The translations under genes and the position numbers were made by a program. This document shows positions 27,991-37,647 of a DNA stretch of 64,000 nt, in pieces (position 1 is the first letter of the stretch; the number at the start of each line of letters is the position of its first letter). Origin of the DNA: Bradyrhizobium sp. WSM471 (GTDB lineage Bacteria; Pseudomonadota; Alphaproteobacteria; Rhizobiales; Xanthobacteraceae); NCBI RefSeq assembly GCF_000244915.1, contig NZ_CM001442.1, positions 186,001 through 250,000 on the forward strand, written 5' to 3'. Below the pieces are notes generated by a model, which was given only the letters and a program-made list of their open reading frames with translations, was not told where the DNA came from and did not search any database.

Positions 27991-28608
27991 TCAGTTGGCC
28001 GCGCCGTTCGGCTCGTTGCTGTTGGCAGCGGGCGCGGCCTTGGCGCCGCCCTTGGCGACACCGACCAAGGCGGGACGCAGCACGCGCTCGCCGATGGTGT
28101 AGCCGGCCTGCATGACCTGCACGACGGTGCCCGCGGGTACCGATGCATCTGGCACCTCGAACATCGCCTGCTGGAAGTTCGGGTCGAACTTCTGGCCCAG
28201 AGGATCGAACTTCTTCACGCCGTGTTTTTCCAGCGCGCTGAGCAGCGAGCGCTCGGTCAACTCGACGCCCTCGATCAGCGAGGCGAGGCCTGCATCGGCC
28301 GTCGCACGGGCTTCGGCCGGAACGGCATCGAGAGCGCGCTGGAGGTTGTCGGCGATGTCGAGCACGTCGCGGGCAAAGCCCGTGACGCCGTAGAGCTTGG
28401 CGTCAGCGACCTCCTTGGCGGTGCGCTTGCGCAAATTCTCCATCTCGGCCAGCGTCCGCAGCATGCGATCGCGCGCCTCGGCGACTTCCTTCTGCAGAAG
28501 CTCGACCGAGCCCGGCTCGGGATCGTCGGGCATGATGTAGGGTTTTGACACCACGGGCTCGCCGGCCGCAGCACTCGTGTCTTCGGGTTGCCGGTCTCGA
28601 TCGGTCAT
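27991..28608 (-). CDS. grpE: Nucleotide exchange factor GrpE
   Basis: A 205-residue DnaK co-chaperone that releases ADP. An acidic, disordered N terminus ([16 protein letters not shown]) is followed by a long coiled coil (about 40-90, [27 protein letters not shown]). The beta-domain follows with [22 protein letters not shown] and [16 protein letters not shown], the family signature. The C-terminal Ala/Asn-rich tail ([10 protein letters not shown]) is not conserved. It lies 96 nt downstream of hrcA in the same direction. Confidence 0.97.
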   Translation of the reverse strand: MTDRDRQPEDTSAAAGEPVVSKPYIMPDDPEPGSVELLQKEVAEARDRMLRTLAEMENLRKRTAKEVADAKLYGVTGFARDVLDIADNLQRALDAVPAEARATADAGLASLIEGVELTERSLLSALEKHGVKKFDPLGQKFDPNFQQAMFEVPDASVPAGTVVQVMQAGYTIGERVLRPALVGVAKGGAKAAPAANSNEPNGAAN

Positions 28609-28637
28609 CGGCTCTCTTTTCGCATTCGTCTCAGGGG

Positions 28638-28680
28638 GTTTCTGGCCCGGATATCGTGCTTCGGGCGCCGAAAATCAAGC
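28638..28680 (-). promoter_or_regulatory. Possible heat-shock promoter before grpE
   Basis: In the 96-nt hrcA-grpE gap, read leftward, CTTGAT is followed after about 17 nt by CGATATCC. This weakly resembles the element ahead of dnaK. A short GGGCGC/GCGCCC hairpin overlaps it. The match is poor, and grpE may simply be read from the hrcA promoter. Confidence 0.25.
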
Positions 28681-28704
28681 GCCCGTGATCGGGGGAGACG
28701 CCGG

Positions 28705-29793
28705 TCAGCCCCCCAGGAGCCGGCTGACGATGCGGGCAGCGTAGTCCACGGTCGGGATCACGCGGGCATAATTCAGCCGCGTCGGCCCGATCACGCCCAA
28801 AACGCCGACGATATGGCCGGCGGCATCCCGATAGGGCGAGATGATGGTGGACGAGCCCGACAGCGAAAACAGCTTGTTCTCACTGCCGATGAAGATCCGC
28901 ACGCCTTCCGCGGTTTCGGCGCGGCCGAGCAGGTCGATCACGCCGCGCTTGGTCTCGAGATCGTCGAACAGCAGGCGAACGCGCTCGAGATCCTCCAGCG
29001 CATGCAAATCCTCGAGCAGATTGGCGTGGCCGCGGACGATGAGCTGCCGGTCCTCGTTCTCGCCGCCCGACCAGCTGGCGATGCCGGCCGAGATCACCTT
29101 GTGGGTCAGCTGATCGAGCTCGGTGCGCGCCTCTCCGAGCGCGGTCTCGAGCTCCAGCCGGGCCTCGGCCAGGGTCCGGCCCCGGATCCGCGCATTGAGG
29201 AAGTTGCCGGCTTCGGTCAACGCCGAGGATGGAACCCCCGGCGGCAGCGTCAACACGCGGTTTTCGACCTGCCCGTCCTCGCCGACCAGGATTACCAGCG
29301 CCTTTTCCGGTTCCAACCGGACGAATTCGATATGTTTCAGCCGCGCATTGGATTTCGGCGTCAGCACGACGGCGGCCGCGCGGGTCAGGCCGGAAAGCCG
29401 CGTCAATGCCTCCTCGAGCGCAGCCTCGACCGATTGCGCGTGGCCGACGGAGGTCAACTGGCTCTGGATCGCCTGCCGTTCACCGTCATTGAGGTCGCCG
29501 ACCTGCATCAGGGCATCGACGAAGAAGCGCAGGCCGAGTTCCGTCGGCAGCCGGCCGGCGGAAGTGTGCGGGGCATAGATCAGGCCGAGCTGTTCCAGGT
29601 CGGCCATGACGTTGCGGACCGAGGCGGGCGACAGCGGCATGGCGATCAAGCGCGAAATATTGCGCGAGCCCACCGGCTCGCCGGTCGCGAGATAGCTTTC
29701 GACGATTTGACGAAAGATGTCGCGGGAACGCTCGTTGAGCTGGGCGAGGCCCGCGCGCGGCGCGATCAGATGGATCGGATCGTGATGGGCCAC
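28705..29793 (-). CDS. hrcA: Heat-inducible transcription repressor HrcA
   Basis: A 362-residue repressor of CIRCE-regulated chaperone genes such as groESL. The N-terminal winged helix contains [30 protein letters not shown] and [18 protein letters not shown]. The GAF-like dimer domain follows, and [23 protein letters not shown] precedes the conserved [23 protein letters not shown] near the C terminus. It starts with GTG after AGGAG, giving [10 protein letters not shown]. No CIRCE box is seen next to hrcA, dnaK or grpE here, so its targets lie outside the window. Confidence 0.96.
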   Translation of the reverse strand: MAHHDPIHLIAPRAGLAQLNERSRDIFRQIVESYLATGEPVGSRNISRLIAMPLSPASVRNVMADLEQLGLIYAPHTSAGRLPTELGLRFFVDALMQVGDLNDGERQAIQSQLTSVGHAQSVEAALEEALTRLSGLTRAAAVVLTPKSNARLKHIEFVRLEPEKALVILVGEDGQVENRVLTLPPGVPSSALTEAGNFLNARIRGRTLAEARLELETALGEARTELDQLTHKVISAGIASWSGGENEDRQLIVRGHANLLEDLHALEDLERVRLLFDDLETKRGVIDLLGRAETAEGVRIFIGSENKLFSLSGSSTIISPYRDAAGHIVGVLGVIGPTRLNYARVIPTVDYAARIVSRLLGG

Positions 29794-29974
29794 AGACCGT
29801 AACTCCTCTAAGCTACAGGTAATTTGTCTATCCCGGACGCTTCTGACAAGCGTGGCGTTGGCGGATTGAAAATCGCAGGTGAAGAAGGCCTCGATCTTCC
29901 CCCTTGCCGCCCACCCTCACCCCCCCTACAAGCACCGCCAACAGCCCTTTTCCGAGAGTTTTGGAGGATTTCCC

Positions 29975-30688
29975 ATGCGGCCAAGCCGCCGTGCGCCCGA
30001 CGAATTGCGCCCCGTGACGCTGGAGCGCGGCGTGGTCAAATATGCGGAAGGTTCGTGCCTGGTGAAATTCGGCGACACCCACGTGCTGGTCACCGCCACG
30101 CTGGAAGACCGCCTGCCGCCATGGCTGAAGGGCCAGGGCCGCGGCTGGGTCACCGCCGAATACGGCATGCTGCCGCGCGCGACCTCGGAACGCACCCGCC
30201 GCGAGGCCTCCGCCGGAAAGCAGAGCGGCCGCACCGTCGAAATTCAGCGCCTGATCGGCCGCTCGCTGCGCACCGTCATCAATCTCGAAGCGCTTGGCGA
30301 ACGCCAGATCACGGTCGATTGCGACGTGCTCCAGGCCGACGGCGGCACCCGCACGGCCTCGATCACCGGTGCCTGGGTCGCGCTCGCCGATTGCGTCAGC
30401 TGGATGAAGGCGCGCAACATGGTGAAGGCCAATGTGTTGCGCGACAACGTCGCCGCGATCTCCTGCGGCATCTACAAGGGCACGCCCGTGCTCGACCTCG
30501 ACTATGCCGAGGACTCCGAAGCCGATACCGACGCCAATTTCGTCATGACGGGCGATGGCCGCATCATCGAAGTCCAGGGCACCGCGGAACGCGAGCCGTT
30601 CACGGAAGCCGAGTTCCTGGCGTTGATGGCGCTGGCACGCAAGGGCGTCGCGCGTCTCGTGGACTTGCAGAAACTGGCGGTAGCGTAG
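29975..30688 (+). CDS. rph: Ribonuclease PH
   Basis: A 237-residue phosphorolytic 3'-5' exoribonuclease that trims tRNA 3' ends. The protein starts [19 protein letters not shown], as the family does; [14 protein letters not shown] residues ([18 protein letters not shown]) and [24 protein letters not shown] residues ([20 protein letters not shown]) form the active-site region. A GGAGG ribosome binding site lies 8 nt before the ATG at 29975; the longer frame starting at 29879 lacks support. It is followed 11 nt later by rdgB, and hrcA is divergent. Confidence 0.97.
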   Translation: MRPSRRAPDELRPVTLERGVVKYAEGSCLVKFGDTHVLVTATLEDRLPPWLKGQGRGWVTAEYGMLPRATSERTRREASAGKQSGRTVEIQRLIGRSLRTVINLEALGERQITVDCDVLQADGGTRTASITGAWVALADCVSWMKARNMVKANVLRDNVAAISCGIYKGTPVLDLDYAEDSEADTDANFVMTGDGRIIEVQGTAEREPFTEAEFLALMALARKGVARLVDLQKLAVA

Positions 30689-30699
30689 TCAATAGCCCG

Positions 30700-31335
30700 A
30701 TGCATCGCCGAATCACCGGAAAGCTGGTCATCGCGACCCATAATCCCGGCAAGCTCGCCGAGATGAAGGAGCTGCTCGCGCCTTACGGCATCGATGCGGT
30801 CTCGGCCGGCGAGCTAGGTCTTGCCGAACCGGAAGAGACCGGAAACGATTTCCGCAGCAACGCCGCGATCAAGGCGATCGCGGCAGCGCAGGCGACGAAG
30901 CTGCCGTCCTTCGCCGATGATTCCGGCATCGTGGTCGACGCGCTCGACGGCGCGCCCGGCATCTATTCGGCGCGCTGGGCCGGTCCGAACAAGGATTTTG
31001 CCGCGGCGATGGCGCAGATCGAGCGCCTGTTGCAGGAGCGCGGCGCGACCACGCCCGCCAAACGCAAGGCGCATTTCGTTTCCGCGCTCTGCGTTGCATG
31101 GCCCGACGATCATTGCGAAGAGGTCGAGGCGCGCGTCGACGGCACGCTGGTGTGGCCGCCGCGCGGCACCGCCGGCTTCGGCTACGACCCGATGTTTTTG
31201 CCCGACGGCCATAGCCGCACCTTCGGCGAGATGGAGAGCATCGAGAAGCACGGCCTGCCGCCGCTCGGTCTCGGCCTGTCGCACCGTGCCCGCGCCTTCG
31301 TGAAACTGGCGGAGATCTGCCTTGAGCCGCGCTAA
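30700..31335 (+). CDS. rdgB: XTP/dITP diphosphatase (RdgB/HAM1)
   Basis: A 211-residue house-cleaning pyrophosphatase that hydrolyses ITP, dITP and XTP. It contains [17 protein letters not shown] near the N terminus, [26 protein letters not shown] as the nucleotide site, and [12 protein letters not shown] as the conserved catalytic loop. The frame is open far upstream, but the start at 30700 after rph is the correct one by length and similarity. Its last 14 nt overlap the TTG start of hemW. Confidence 0.96.
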   Translation: MHRRITGKLVIATHNPGKLAEMKELLAPYGIDAVSAGELGLAEPEETGNDFRSNAAIKAIAAAQATKLPSFADDSGIVVDALDGAPGIYSARWAGPNKDFAAAMAQIERLLQERGATTPAKRKAHFVSALCVAWPDDHCEEVEARVDGTLVWPPRGTAGFGYDPMFLPDGHSRTFGEMESIEKHGLPPLGLGLSHRARAFVKLAEICLEPR

Positions 31336-32476
31336 GGAAGCCTTCGGCGTCTACGTGCACTGGCCGTTCTGCCTGTCGAAGTGCCCCTATTGCGACTTCA
31401 ACAGCCATGTCCGCCACGCCGCGATCGACGAGCCGCGCTTTGCGTCGGCTTTCGCGCGCGAGATCGCTGCGACCGCCGAGCGCGCGCCCGGCCGCGAAGT
31501 CACCTCGATCTTTCTCGGCGGCGGCACGCCCTCGCTCATGCAGCCTGCAACCGTCGGCGCCGTGCTCGACGCCATCGGCAAGCACTGGACCGTGGCGAAA
31601 GATGTCGAAGTCACGCTGGAGGCAAACCCGACCAGCGTCGAAGCCACGCGCTTTGCCGGTTATCGCACCGCCGGCGTCAACCGGGTCTCGCTCGGCGTGC
31701 AGGCGCTCGACGATGCCTCGCTGAAAGCGCTGGGCCGCATGCACAGCGCGCGCGAGGCCCTCGACGCGGTCGCCATCGCGCGCCGCTCGTTCGATCGTTA
31801 TTCGTTCGACCTGATCTACGCCCGTCCCGACCAGACGCCGGCGATGTGGGCCGATGAATTGCGTCTCGCGATCGGCGAGGCGGCCGAGCATCTGTCGCTC
31901 TATCAATTGACGATCGAGGAAGGCACGCCGTTCTTCGGCCTGCATCAGGCCGGGAAGCTGAAAACGCCGGATGAAGCCGTCGCACGCGCGCTCTACGACG
32001 TCACGCAAGAGACCTGCGACAGGCTCGGCCTGCCCGCCTACGAGATTTCAAATCACGCGCGGCGGGGCGCCGAGTGCCGGCACAATCTGGTCTACTGGCG
32101 CGGCGAGGAATATGCCGGCATCGGCCCCGGTGCCCATGGCCGGCTCGACATCGACGGTATCAGGCACGCGACCGCCACCGAGAAGCGTCCCGAAGCCTGG
32201 CTGATGCGGGTCGAGACCAACGGCCACGGCATCGTCACCGACGATCTCCTCAACAGCGAGGAGCGCGCCGACGAATTCCTGCTGATGGGGTTGCGCCTCG
32301 CCGAGGGCATCGACCCCGAGCGCTACCGCGCGCTGTCAGGCCGCTCGCTCGATCCCAAGCGCATCACGCTGCTGCGCGAAGAAGGCGCGATCACGGTGGA
32401 TGCAACGGGACGGCTGCGCGTGACGAGCAGCGGTTTTCCGGTGCTGGACGCAGTGGTCGCGGATCTGGCGGCGTAG
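31322..32476 (+). CDS. hemW: Radical SAM heme chaperone HemW
   Basis: A 384-residue radical SAM protein formerly annotated as oxygen-independent coproporphyrinogen oxidase. The iron-sulfur motif CLSKCPYC near residues 17-24 gives the Cx3Cx2C of the family. [10 protein letters not shown] and VTLEANPTS follow as SAM-contact strands, and the HemN C-terminal domain lies at about 280-380. HemW lacks the HemN N-terminal extension, as here, and is thought to insert heme rather than oxidise coproporphyrinogen. No ATG is available; the TTG at 31322, preceded by GGAG at 31311, overlaps rdgB. Confidence 0.93.
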   Translation: MSRAKEAFGVYVHWPFCLSKCPYCDFNSHVRHAAIDEPRFASAFAREIAATAERAPGREVTSIFLGGGTPSLMQPATVGAVLDAIGKHWTVAKDVEVTLEANPTSVEATRFAGYRTAGVNRVSLGVQALDDASLKALGRMHSAREALDAVAIARRSFDRYSFDLIYARPDQTPAMWADELRLAIGEAAEHLSLYQLTIEEGTPFFGLHQAGKLKTPDEAVARALYDVTQETCDRLGLPAYEISNHARRGAECRHNLVYWRGEEYAGIGPGAHGRLDIDGIRHATATEKRPEAWLMRVETNGHGIVTDDLLNSEERADEFLLMGLRLAEGIDPERYRALSGRSLDPKRITLLREEGAITVDATGRLRVTSSGFPVLDAVVADLAA

Positions 32477-32485
32477 CGAGATCTC

Positions 32486-32570
32486 GTAGCCCGGATGGAG
32501 CGCAGCGTAATCCGGGTTCTGTCCGCGTGGTGAGACCGTCCCGGATTGCGCTGCGCTCCATCCGGGCTAC
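32486..32570. repeat. Inverted intergenic repeat (family B)
   Basis: GTAGCCCGGATGGAGCGCAG and CTGCGCTCCATCCGGGCTAC are exact complementary ends of this 85-bp element. It lies between the convergent ends of hemW and the LpoA-like gene. Confidence 0.9.
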
Positions 32571-32577
32571 GAAGCGA

Positions 32578-33831
32578 TCAAGCCCCAAAACTCTTCGGCG
32601 AGCCCGCCACGGCTACGCCGCCGCCGGTCGTGACCTTCATCACCGCGAGGCCGCGCTCGTTGGTGCCGTCGGCGCGGAAGCGGAACAGGCCGTCGATGCC
32701 AGCGAAGCCGGAGGGGTTGGTGAGAATGTCGGAGGAGAAGCGCGTGGTGCCCTGCGTGCGCGCGAGCGCGGCGACGAGGGCGACGGCGTCATAGGCGAGC
32801 GTTGCGGTGCGCACGGGCTCGGCGCCGTATTTGGTGCGATAGCGGCCGGCGAAGGCGCGGAAGCCGGCCGGGTCCGGCGCGGCGTAGAGGCCGCCCTGCA
32901 AGCTGGAGCTGGCATAGACGCGCGGACTGTCCCACAGGCCGGTACCGAGCAGCTGGATATTGCGCAGGTTAGCACCCGCCGCGCTCAACGCATCGGCGAC
33001 CGAGACGACGGCGTCGCCATCATCGGCGATGAACAGCGCATCGGCGCTGCCGAGCTGCTGCGCCACGGTCCGCGCCGGCGTAGCGCGATCGGCGCCGTAT
33101 TTCTCGAACGCGACAATGCGCCCGCCACGGCGCGGCACCGCCGCCTTCACCGCGGCCTCGACCACATTGCCATAGGCATTGTCGGGCACGAGCACGGCGA
33201 CGGAGCGCTTTCCGATGCTGGCGGAATATTCGACGATGCGGTTGACGTCGGACTCCGGCAGGAAGCTCAGCAGATAGACACCGCGCCCGGCGATGCTGGA
33301 ATCGGTCGAGAACGCGATCACCGAGATGCCGCGCGTGCGCGCGATCTGCGCCACCGCAGGCACCGATTGCGCGAACAGCGGCCCCAGGATGATCTCGGCG
33401 CCCTCGTCGACCGCCTGCTGCGCGCTCGCCTGCGCGCCCTGCGGGCTGCCATTGTCGTCCTTGATCAGGAGCTGGATGTTGGGATTCTGGAACTCGGCCA
33501 GCGCCATCTCGGCGGCGTTGCGCATCGACTGCGCGGCGAGGCCGGCATTGCCGGATGCCGAGAGCGGCAGGATCAGGGCAACCTTCACCCCGCCGGTGCC
33601 GGCGGTCGTCGCCTGTTGCGGCGGGCCGGCCGGCTGGGCCGGAGGCGGAGAGGAACTGCTGAACGGACTGGAGAACTGGCTCAGGCTCTGCTGCACGCCG
33701 GCGCAGGCCGACAGCAGCGGCGCGCCGAGCAAGAGGCCGAGCGCGCTTCGCCGGGTCGCCCCTGACATCAGGGGCCCCTGAACGGGAGACTCCTCCGAAA
33801 AGGAAGATCTGGGATCACGCGGGCCGAGCAT
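32578..33831 (-). CDS. LpoA-like / periplasmic-binding-fold lipoprotein
   Basis: About 417 residues. The segment RRSALGLLLGAPLLSACAG is a lipoprotein signal with lipobox LSAC, so the mature protein is lipid-anchored. The mature part has a low-complexity linker rich in Ser/Pro/Gln, then a periplasmic-binding-protein fold (VALILPLSASGNAGLAAQSMRNAAEMALAEF, then ILGPLFAQSVPAVAQIA) like that of LpoA penicillin-binding-protein activators. In E. coli lpoA lies beside rsmI and yraN; here it is divergent from the same pair, supporting an LpoA-like role in peptidoglycan synthesis. An amino-acid-binding role cannot be excluded. The start is uncertain: 33768 would give a shorter, more typical signal. Confidence 0.78.
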   Translation of the reverse strand: MLGPRDPRSSFSEESPVQGPLMSGATRRSALGLLLGAPLLSACAGVQQSLSQFSSPFSSSSPPPAQPAGPPQQATTAGTGGVKVALILPLSASGNAGLAAQSMRNAAEMALAEFQNPNIQLLIKDDNGSPQGAQASAQQAVDEGAEIILGPLFAQSVPAVAQIARTRGISVIAFSTDSSIAGRGVYLLSFLPESDVNRIVEYSASIGKRSVAVLVPDNAYGNVVEAAVKAAVPRRGGRIVAFEKYGADRATPARTVAQQLGSADALFIADDGDAVVSVADALSAAGANLRNIQLLGTGLWDSPRVYASSSLQGGLYAAPDPAGFRAFAGRYRTKYGAEPVRTATLAYDAVALVAALARTQGTTRFSSDILTNPSGFAGIDGLFRFRADGTNERGLAVMKVTTGGGVAVAGSPKSFGA

Positions 33832-34177
33832 GGCAGTTTCTCTTCTGACCGACCGTCGCCAGCCGCTCACGACATTCTTTCCACGACACCAGCCATGGAT
33901 TCAGGCATATTGTCGGCAAATAGTTAACTCAAACAAAAGGATAATGCCCGCTTAACGCGGCTTCCTCTCAAGTTCTGGCTAGCTGTCCGCCGTCCGTCAC
34001 CCCCGCATCAAGGCGGCGTTTCCGCCGCGAATAAGGCGCTGACGCTTCATTCCCTCGGGAATGTGATGCCGAATGGATCACATTCCAGTCTTCCCTTGCC
34101 TCGCCTCTCGCCCAGGCACGATCTTTTTCCGGGGACCGGTTCCCAGCCCCGGGGATCATGCCTAAGTTCGTCTGATT
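33832..34177. other. LpoA-like / rsmI divergent intergenic region
   Basis: A 346-nt gap between divergent genes. The LpoA-proximal part is AT-richer (CAAACAAAAGGATAATGC) and may hold promoter elements. The rsmI-proximal part contains the inverted repeats described at 34048-34086, a GGCGG/CCGCC hairpin near 34012 and a GGGGACCGGTTCCCAGCCCCGG stretch near 34131. No protein-coding gene is apparent. Confidence 0.5.
34048..34086 (+). promoter_or_regulatory. Perfect 10-bp inverted repeat with overlapping alternative hairpin
   Basis: GGAATGTGAT (34058-34067) and ATCACATTCC (34077-34086) are exact complements separated by 9 nt. Just upstream, CATTCC (34049-34054) can instead pair with GGAATG (34058-34063). 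The middle arm can therefore join either neighbour but not both. The element lies about 92-130 nt before the rsmI ATG and could be an operator for a dimeric repressor or a leader structure. Confidence 0.55.
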
Positions 34178-35128
34178 ATGCGCGCAAAGCCGTCCCCGAT
34201 AAATACACCTGAGACTGCGGAGCCCGCCTCGCGGGGGTTCTCCATCGACGCCCATCGGCTTGCGGCGCCGAAGGCCGCGCCGGGCCTGCATCTGGTCGCC
34301 ACCCCCATCGGCAATCTCGGCGACATCACGCTGCGAGCGCTGCAGACCCTCGCGGGGGTCGATGTCATCGCCTGCGAGGACACCCGGATCACGCGGCGCC
34401 TGACCGAGCGCTACGACATCTCCGCGCAGCTCAAGCAATATCACGAGCACAACGCGGAAGCGGCCCGCCCAAAGATCCTGGAGGCGCTTTCGCAGGGCGG
34501 CTCGATCGCGCTGGTGTCGGACGCCGGTACGCCGCTGATCTCCGATCCCGGCTACAAGCTGGTGCGCGAGGTCTGCGCCGCCGGCCACGCGGTCTACGCG
34601 CTGCCCGGCCCGTCCTCGGTGCTGGCCGCGCTGTCAGTCGCAGCGCTGCCGACCGACCGCTTCTTCTTCGAAGGCTTTCTGCCGGCGAAATCGGCCGCGC
34701 GGCGGTCGCGCCTGGCCGAGCTTGCGCGCATCGATGCGACGCTGGTGATGTTCGATTCCGGCAACCGCGTGCAGGACACGCTGGCCGAGCTCGCCGAGAT
34801 CATGGGGACCCGCGAAGCCGCGATCTGCCGCGAGCTGACGAAACTGCACGAGCAGATTTCGCGCGCGACGTTGCGTGAGCTGGCGCGCGGTGCCGACACG
34901 CTGGAGACGCGCGGCGAATTCGTGCTGGTGATCGCTCCGCCTGCTGCGGATGCCGAGATGCTGACATCGAAAGCACTCGACGACGTCCTGCGCGAGCAGC
35001 TCGCCGCGAACAGCGTCAAGGATGCGGTGGCGCATGCGGTCGCGCTCTCGGGCCGGCCGCGCCGCGAGGTCTATGCCCGCGCGCTCGAACTTGCCAAGGA
35101 ATTGCGGGGCGGCGATGGCGAAGAATGA
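34178..35128 (+). CDS. rsmI: 16S rRNA (cytidine(1402)-2'-O)-methyltransferase RsmI
   Basis: A 316-residue tetrapyrrole-methylase-fold enzyme that 2'-O-methylates C1402 of 16S rRNA. Motifs: [51 protein letters not shown] and [10 protein letters not shown]. The C-terminal extension ([23 protein letters not shown]) is the usual RsmI HTH-like segment. It overlaps yraN by 14 nt. An N-terminal tail of about 30 residues ([14 protein letters not shown]) precedes the core. Upstream hairpins at 34048-34086 may regulate it. Confidence 0.95.
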   Translation: MRAKPSPINTPETAEPASRGFSIDAHRLAAPKAAPGLHLVATPIGNLGDITLRALQTLAGVDVIACEDTRITRRLTERYDISAQLKQYHEHNAEAARPKILEALSQGGSIALVSDAGTPLISDPGYKLVREVCAAGHAVYALPGPSSVLAALSVAALPTDRFFFEGFLPAKSAARRSRLAELARIDATLVMFDSGNRVQDTLAELAEIMGTREAAICRELTKLHEQISRATLRELARGADTLETRGEFVLVIAPPAADAEMLTSKALDDVLREQLAANSVKDAVAHAVALSGRPRREVYARALELAKELRGGDGEE

Positions 35129-35516
35129 GGCCTCGGCGGAACCGAAAATCGCCTCGCCCGAGCGCGTCGCCGCGTTTCGCACCGGCATCTCCGCGGAAAG
35201 CCGCGCCGCAGCCTATCTCATGGCCAAGGGCTATCGCATCCTCGCCAAACGCTTCCGCACGCCGCATGGCGAGATCGACATCGTGGCGCGCCGCCGCAAT
35301 TTGATCGCCTTCGTCGAGGTCAAGGCGCGCGCGACGCTGGACGACGCCGCCTTCGCCGTGACGCCGCGCCAGCAGCAGCGCATCATCGACGCCGCGCAAG
35401 GCTGGCTCGTCGCGCATCCCGAGCATGCGGAATTTGAAATGCGATTCGATGCCATGCTGATTGCGCCGCGGTCACTTCCACGCCATGTGTTGGCGGCATT
35501 CGACGCCTCGACCTGA
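35115..35516 (+). CDS. yraN: YraN/UPF0102 family protein
   Basis: A 133-residue protein of the UPF0102 family, related in fold to Holliday-junction resolvases and restriction endonucleases. The core [22 protein letters not shown] carries the Glu-Asp-Glu-x-Lys nuclease-like motif. Its function is unproven. It overlaps the end of rsmI and precedes gshB, an order conserved in many proteobacteria. The start is set at the ATG inside the rsmI 3' end. Confidence 0.92.
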   Translation: MAKNEASAEPKIASPERVAAFRTGISAESRAAAYLMAKGYRILAKRFRTPHGEIDIVARRRNLIAFVEVKARATLDDAAFAVTPRQQQRIIDAAQGWLVAHPEHAEFEMRFDAMLIAPRSLPRHVLAAFDAST

Positions 35517-35526
35517 AAGGCAGACC

Positions 35527-36471
35527 ATGAAACTGAACGTCGCCGTCCAGATGGACCCCATCGCCCGCATCAACATCAAGGGTGATTCCACCTTTGCGCT
35601 GCTCCTGGAGGCGCAGAAGCGCGGCCACGGCCTGTCCTATTACACGCCCGACAAGCTCTCGATGGTCGGCGAGGAAATCGTCGCTCCCGTTCAGCTGCTC
35701 ACCGTGCGCGACGAGCCCGGCAATCATTTCACCCTCGGCGAGCCCAGGCGCGAGGCGCTCAACGGCTTCGACGTGGTGCTGCTCCGCCAGGACCCGCCGT
35801 TCGACCTCGCCTATATCACCTCGACGCACCTGCTCGAACGCATCCATCCGAAGACACTCGTCGTCAACGATCCCGCCTCCGTGCGCAACGCGCCGGAAAA
35901 GCTGTTCGTGATGAACTTCCCGCAGCTGATGCCGCCGACGCTGATCTCGCGCGACCTCGACGAGATCAACGCGTTTCGCGACAAGCACGGCGCCGTCGTG
36001 ATGAAGCCCTTGCACGGCCATGGCGGCGCGGCGGTGTTCCGTGTGATGCCGCAGGACATGAATTTCGGCTCGCTGTTCGACATGTTCTCGGTGACGTTCA
36101 AGGAAGCCTGGGTGATCCAGCAGTTCATTCCCGAGGTCAAGCACGGCGACAAGCGCATCATCCTGATCAACGGCGAGTTCGCCGGCGCGGTGAATCGCGT
36201 GCCGGCCGCCGACGACCTCCGCTCCAACATGGTGCGCGGCGGCGCAGCGCAGGAGACCGAGCTCACGCCGCGCGAGCGCGAGATCTGCGCCACCGTCGGC
36301 CCGGCGCTGCGCGAGCGCGGGCTGTTGTTCGTCGGCATCGACGTCATCAACGGCAACCTCACCGAGATCAACGTGACCTCGCCGACCGGCATCCGCGCCA
36401 TCGCGCGGCTCGGCGGACCGGACGTTGCCGCAAAGCTCTGGGACGTGATCGAGCAGAAGCGGGCGAGGTAG
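35527..36471 (+). CDS. gshB: Glutathione synthetase
   Basis: A 314-residue ATP-grasp ligase joining gamma-glutamylcysteine and glycine. It starts [21 protein letters not shown], matching GshB. The phosphate-binding loop [14 protein letters not shown], substrate residues [15 protein letters not shown], and C-terminal [15 protein letters not shown] are the family motifs. It supplies glutathione for redox and metal detoxification, which fits with the copper genes elsewhere in the window though not as one operon. It lies 10 nt downstream of yraN. Confidence 0.97.
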   Translation: MKLNVAVQMDPIARINIKGDSTFALLLEAQKRGHGLSYYTPDKLSMVGEEIVAPVQLLTVRDEPGNHFTLGEPRREALNGFDVVLLRQDPPFDLAYITSTHLLERIHPKTLVVNDPASVRNAPEKLFVMNFPQLMPPTLISRDLDEINAFRDKHGAVVMKPLHGHGGAAVFRVMPQDMNFGSLFDMFSVTFKEAWVIQQFIPEVKHGDKRIILINGEFAGAVNRVPAADDLRSNMVRGGAAQETELTPREREICATVGPALRERGLLFVGIDVINGNLTEINVTSPTGIRAIARLGGPDVAAKLWDVIEQKRAR

Positions 36472-36481
36472 CCGCCGGCTT

Positions 36482-36565
36482 GTAGCCCGGATGGAGCGCA
36501 GCGAAATCCGGGATGCCACACCATCTTCAGCGGCCCCGGATTGCGCTTCGCTCCATCCGGGCTAC
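36482..36565. repeat. Inverted intergenic repeat (family B)
   Basis: GTAGCCCGGATGGAGCGCAG at the left and CTTCGCTCCATCCGGGCTAC at the right. It follows gshB and separates it from the cpa cluster. Confidence 0.9.
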
Positions 36566-36836
36566 CCAATGTATGCACGGCATCACCTCACCCATCAATA
36601 ACCACCCATTCACCATGACACGGCGCGCATCGTTCGAACGCACGGGCCGCGACTGCGTGAAACTACGGGGCCAGTGGCCGACCGGCTAACGCGACGTTCA
36701 CCATCTGCCGAAAGACCACAGCGTGGCCAGCGCTCACATTCGGCCTCGCAACACCCCTTATACTTTTACTGCCTACTCATCGACATGGGGGACCCGCCAG
36801 GTGCGGTTCGAGTGCCCCGCGTAAGAGTAGAAGCGT
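36566..36836. other. Leader region of the cpa (Tad pilus) cluster
   Basis: These 271 nt between the repeat and cpaB hold no credible gene; in particular no flp/pilA-type pilin with a G/XXXXEY processing motif is visible in any frame. CCTTATACTTTTACTGCC near 36757 is the most AT-rich patch and could hold the promoter of cpaB. A purine-rich GTAAGAGTAGAAG stretch just before 36837 can serve as ribosome binding site. Confidence 0.45.
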
Positions 36837-37640
36837 ATGAACACCGCACGCATTGTCGTTCTCGTCATCGCGCTGGGCGCCGGCGGCGTCGCCGCCTATC
36901 TGGCGAGCGGCTATGACAACAAGCCCGCGCCCGTTCTCCCCGTCGCCGAAAAGCTGCCGACGGTCGAGGTCCTGGTTGCCAAGAACGACATCCAGCTCGG
37001 TCAGGCCGTGAAGCCCGAGGACCTGCAATGGCAGGTCTGGCCTGCGGCGACCGCGAGCAGCGCGTTCATCCGCCGCGACAACAGGCCCGAGGCGCAGATC
37101 CAGATCGCAGGCTCGATCGCACGCGTGCCGTTGATGCAGGGCGAGCCGATCCGCGAGCAGAAGCTGGTCAAGGCCGACGGCTCCGGCTTCATGGCCGCGA
37201 TCCTGCCGTCGGGCATGCGCGCCGTCTCCACCGAAATTTCGGCCGAGACTGCCGCTGGCGGCTTCATCCTGCCGAATGACCGCGTCGACATCATGCTGAC
37301 CCGCCGCCTGAAGAATCCTGACGGGGCCGGCGGTAACGACCTCATCCTGTCCGAAGCGATACTGACCAATATCCGCGTGCTCGCGATCGACCAGGCGCCG
37401 AAGGAAAAGGACGGCCAGAACGCCGTCGTCGGCAGGACCGTCACGCTCGAACTCAAGCCCGACCAGGTCGCCGCGCTATCGGCAGCGCGCCAGGGCGGCA
37501 CGCTGACTCTCGCACTGCGCAGCATCGTCGATGCCAACTCGGTCGACAGCACGCCCGAGGACCAGACGAGCAAGCGGTCCGGCGGGGTCAACGTGATCCG
37601 CTACGGCGTACAGGCGCGGCAACTGACGTCACAGAAGTGA
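36837..37640 (+). CDS. cpaB: Flp pilus assembly protein CpaB
   Basis: A 267-residue RcpC/CpaB protein. It has one N-terminal membrane helix (ARIVVLVIALGAGGVAAYLA), then an SAF-like domain (VEVLVAKNDIQLGQAVKPEDL) and the conserved GFILPNDRVDIMLT segment. In Tad/Flp pilus systems CpaB is a periplasmic factor associated with the secretin. It is the first gene of a compact rightward run cpaB-cpaC-cpaD-cpaE. Confidence 0.94.
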   Translation: MNTARIVVLVIALGAGGVAAYLASGYDNKPAPVLPVAEKLPTVEVLVAKNDIQLGQAVKPEDLQWQVWPAATASSAFIRRDNRPEAQIQIAGSIARVPLMQGEPIREQKLVKADGSGFMAAILPSGMRAVSTEISAETAAGGFILPNDRVDIMLTRRLKNPDGAGGNDLILSEAILTNIRVLAIDQAPKEKDGQNAVVGRTVTLELKPDQVAALSAARQGGTLTLALRSIVDANSVDSTPEDQTSKRSGGVNVIRYGVQARQLTSQK

Positions 37641-37647
37641 TGGGGAT

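Noticed and set aside
29794..29974. CIRCE element in the hrcA/rph divergent region
   Set aside because: No TTAGCACTC/GAGTGCTAA pair or close variant is present there, nor upstream of dnaK or grpE.
29824..31335. A single 503-codon frame covering rph shadow plus rdgB
   Set aside because: Only the last 211 codons match a family (RdgB); the first part runs through rph in the wrong frame.
36566..36836. A pilin gene upstream of cpaB
   Set aside because: The only open frame (36674-36916) has Arg/Ser-rich composition and no pilin cleavage motif or hydrophobic stretch.
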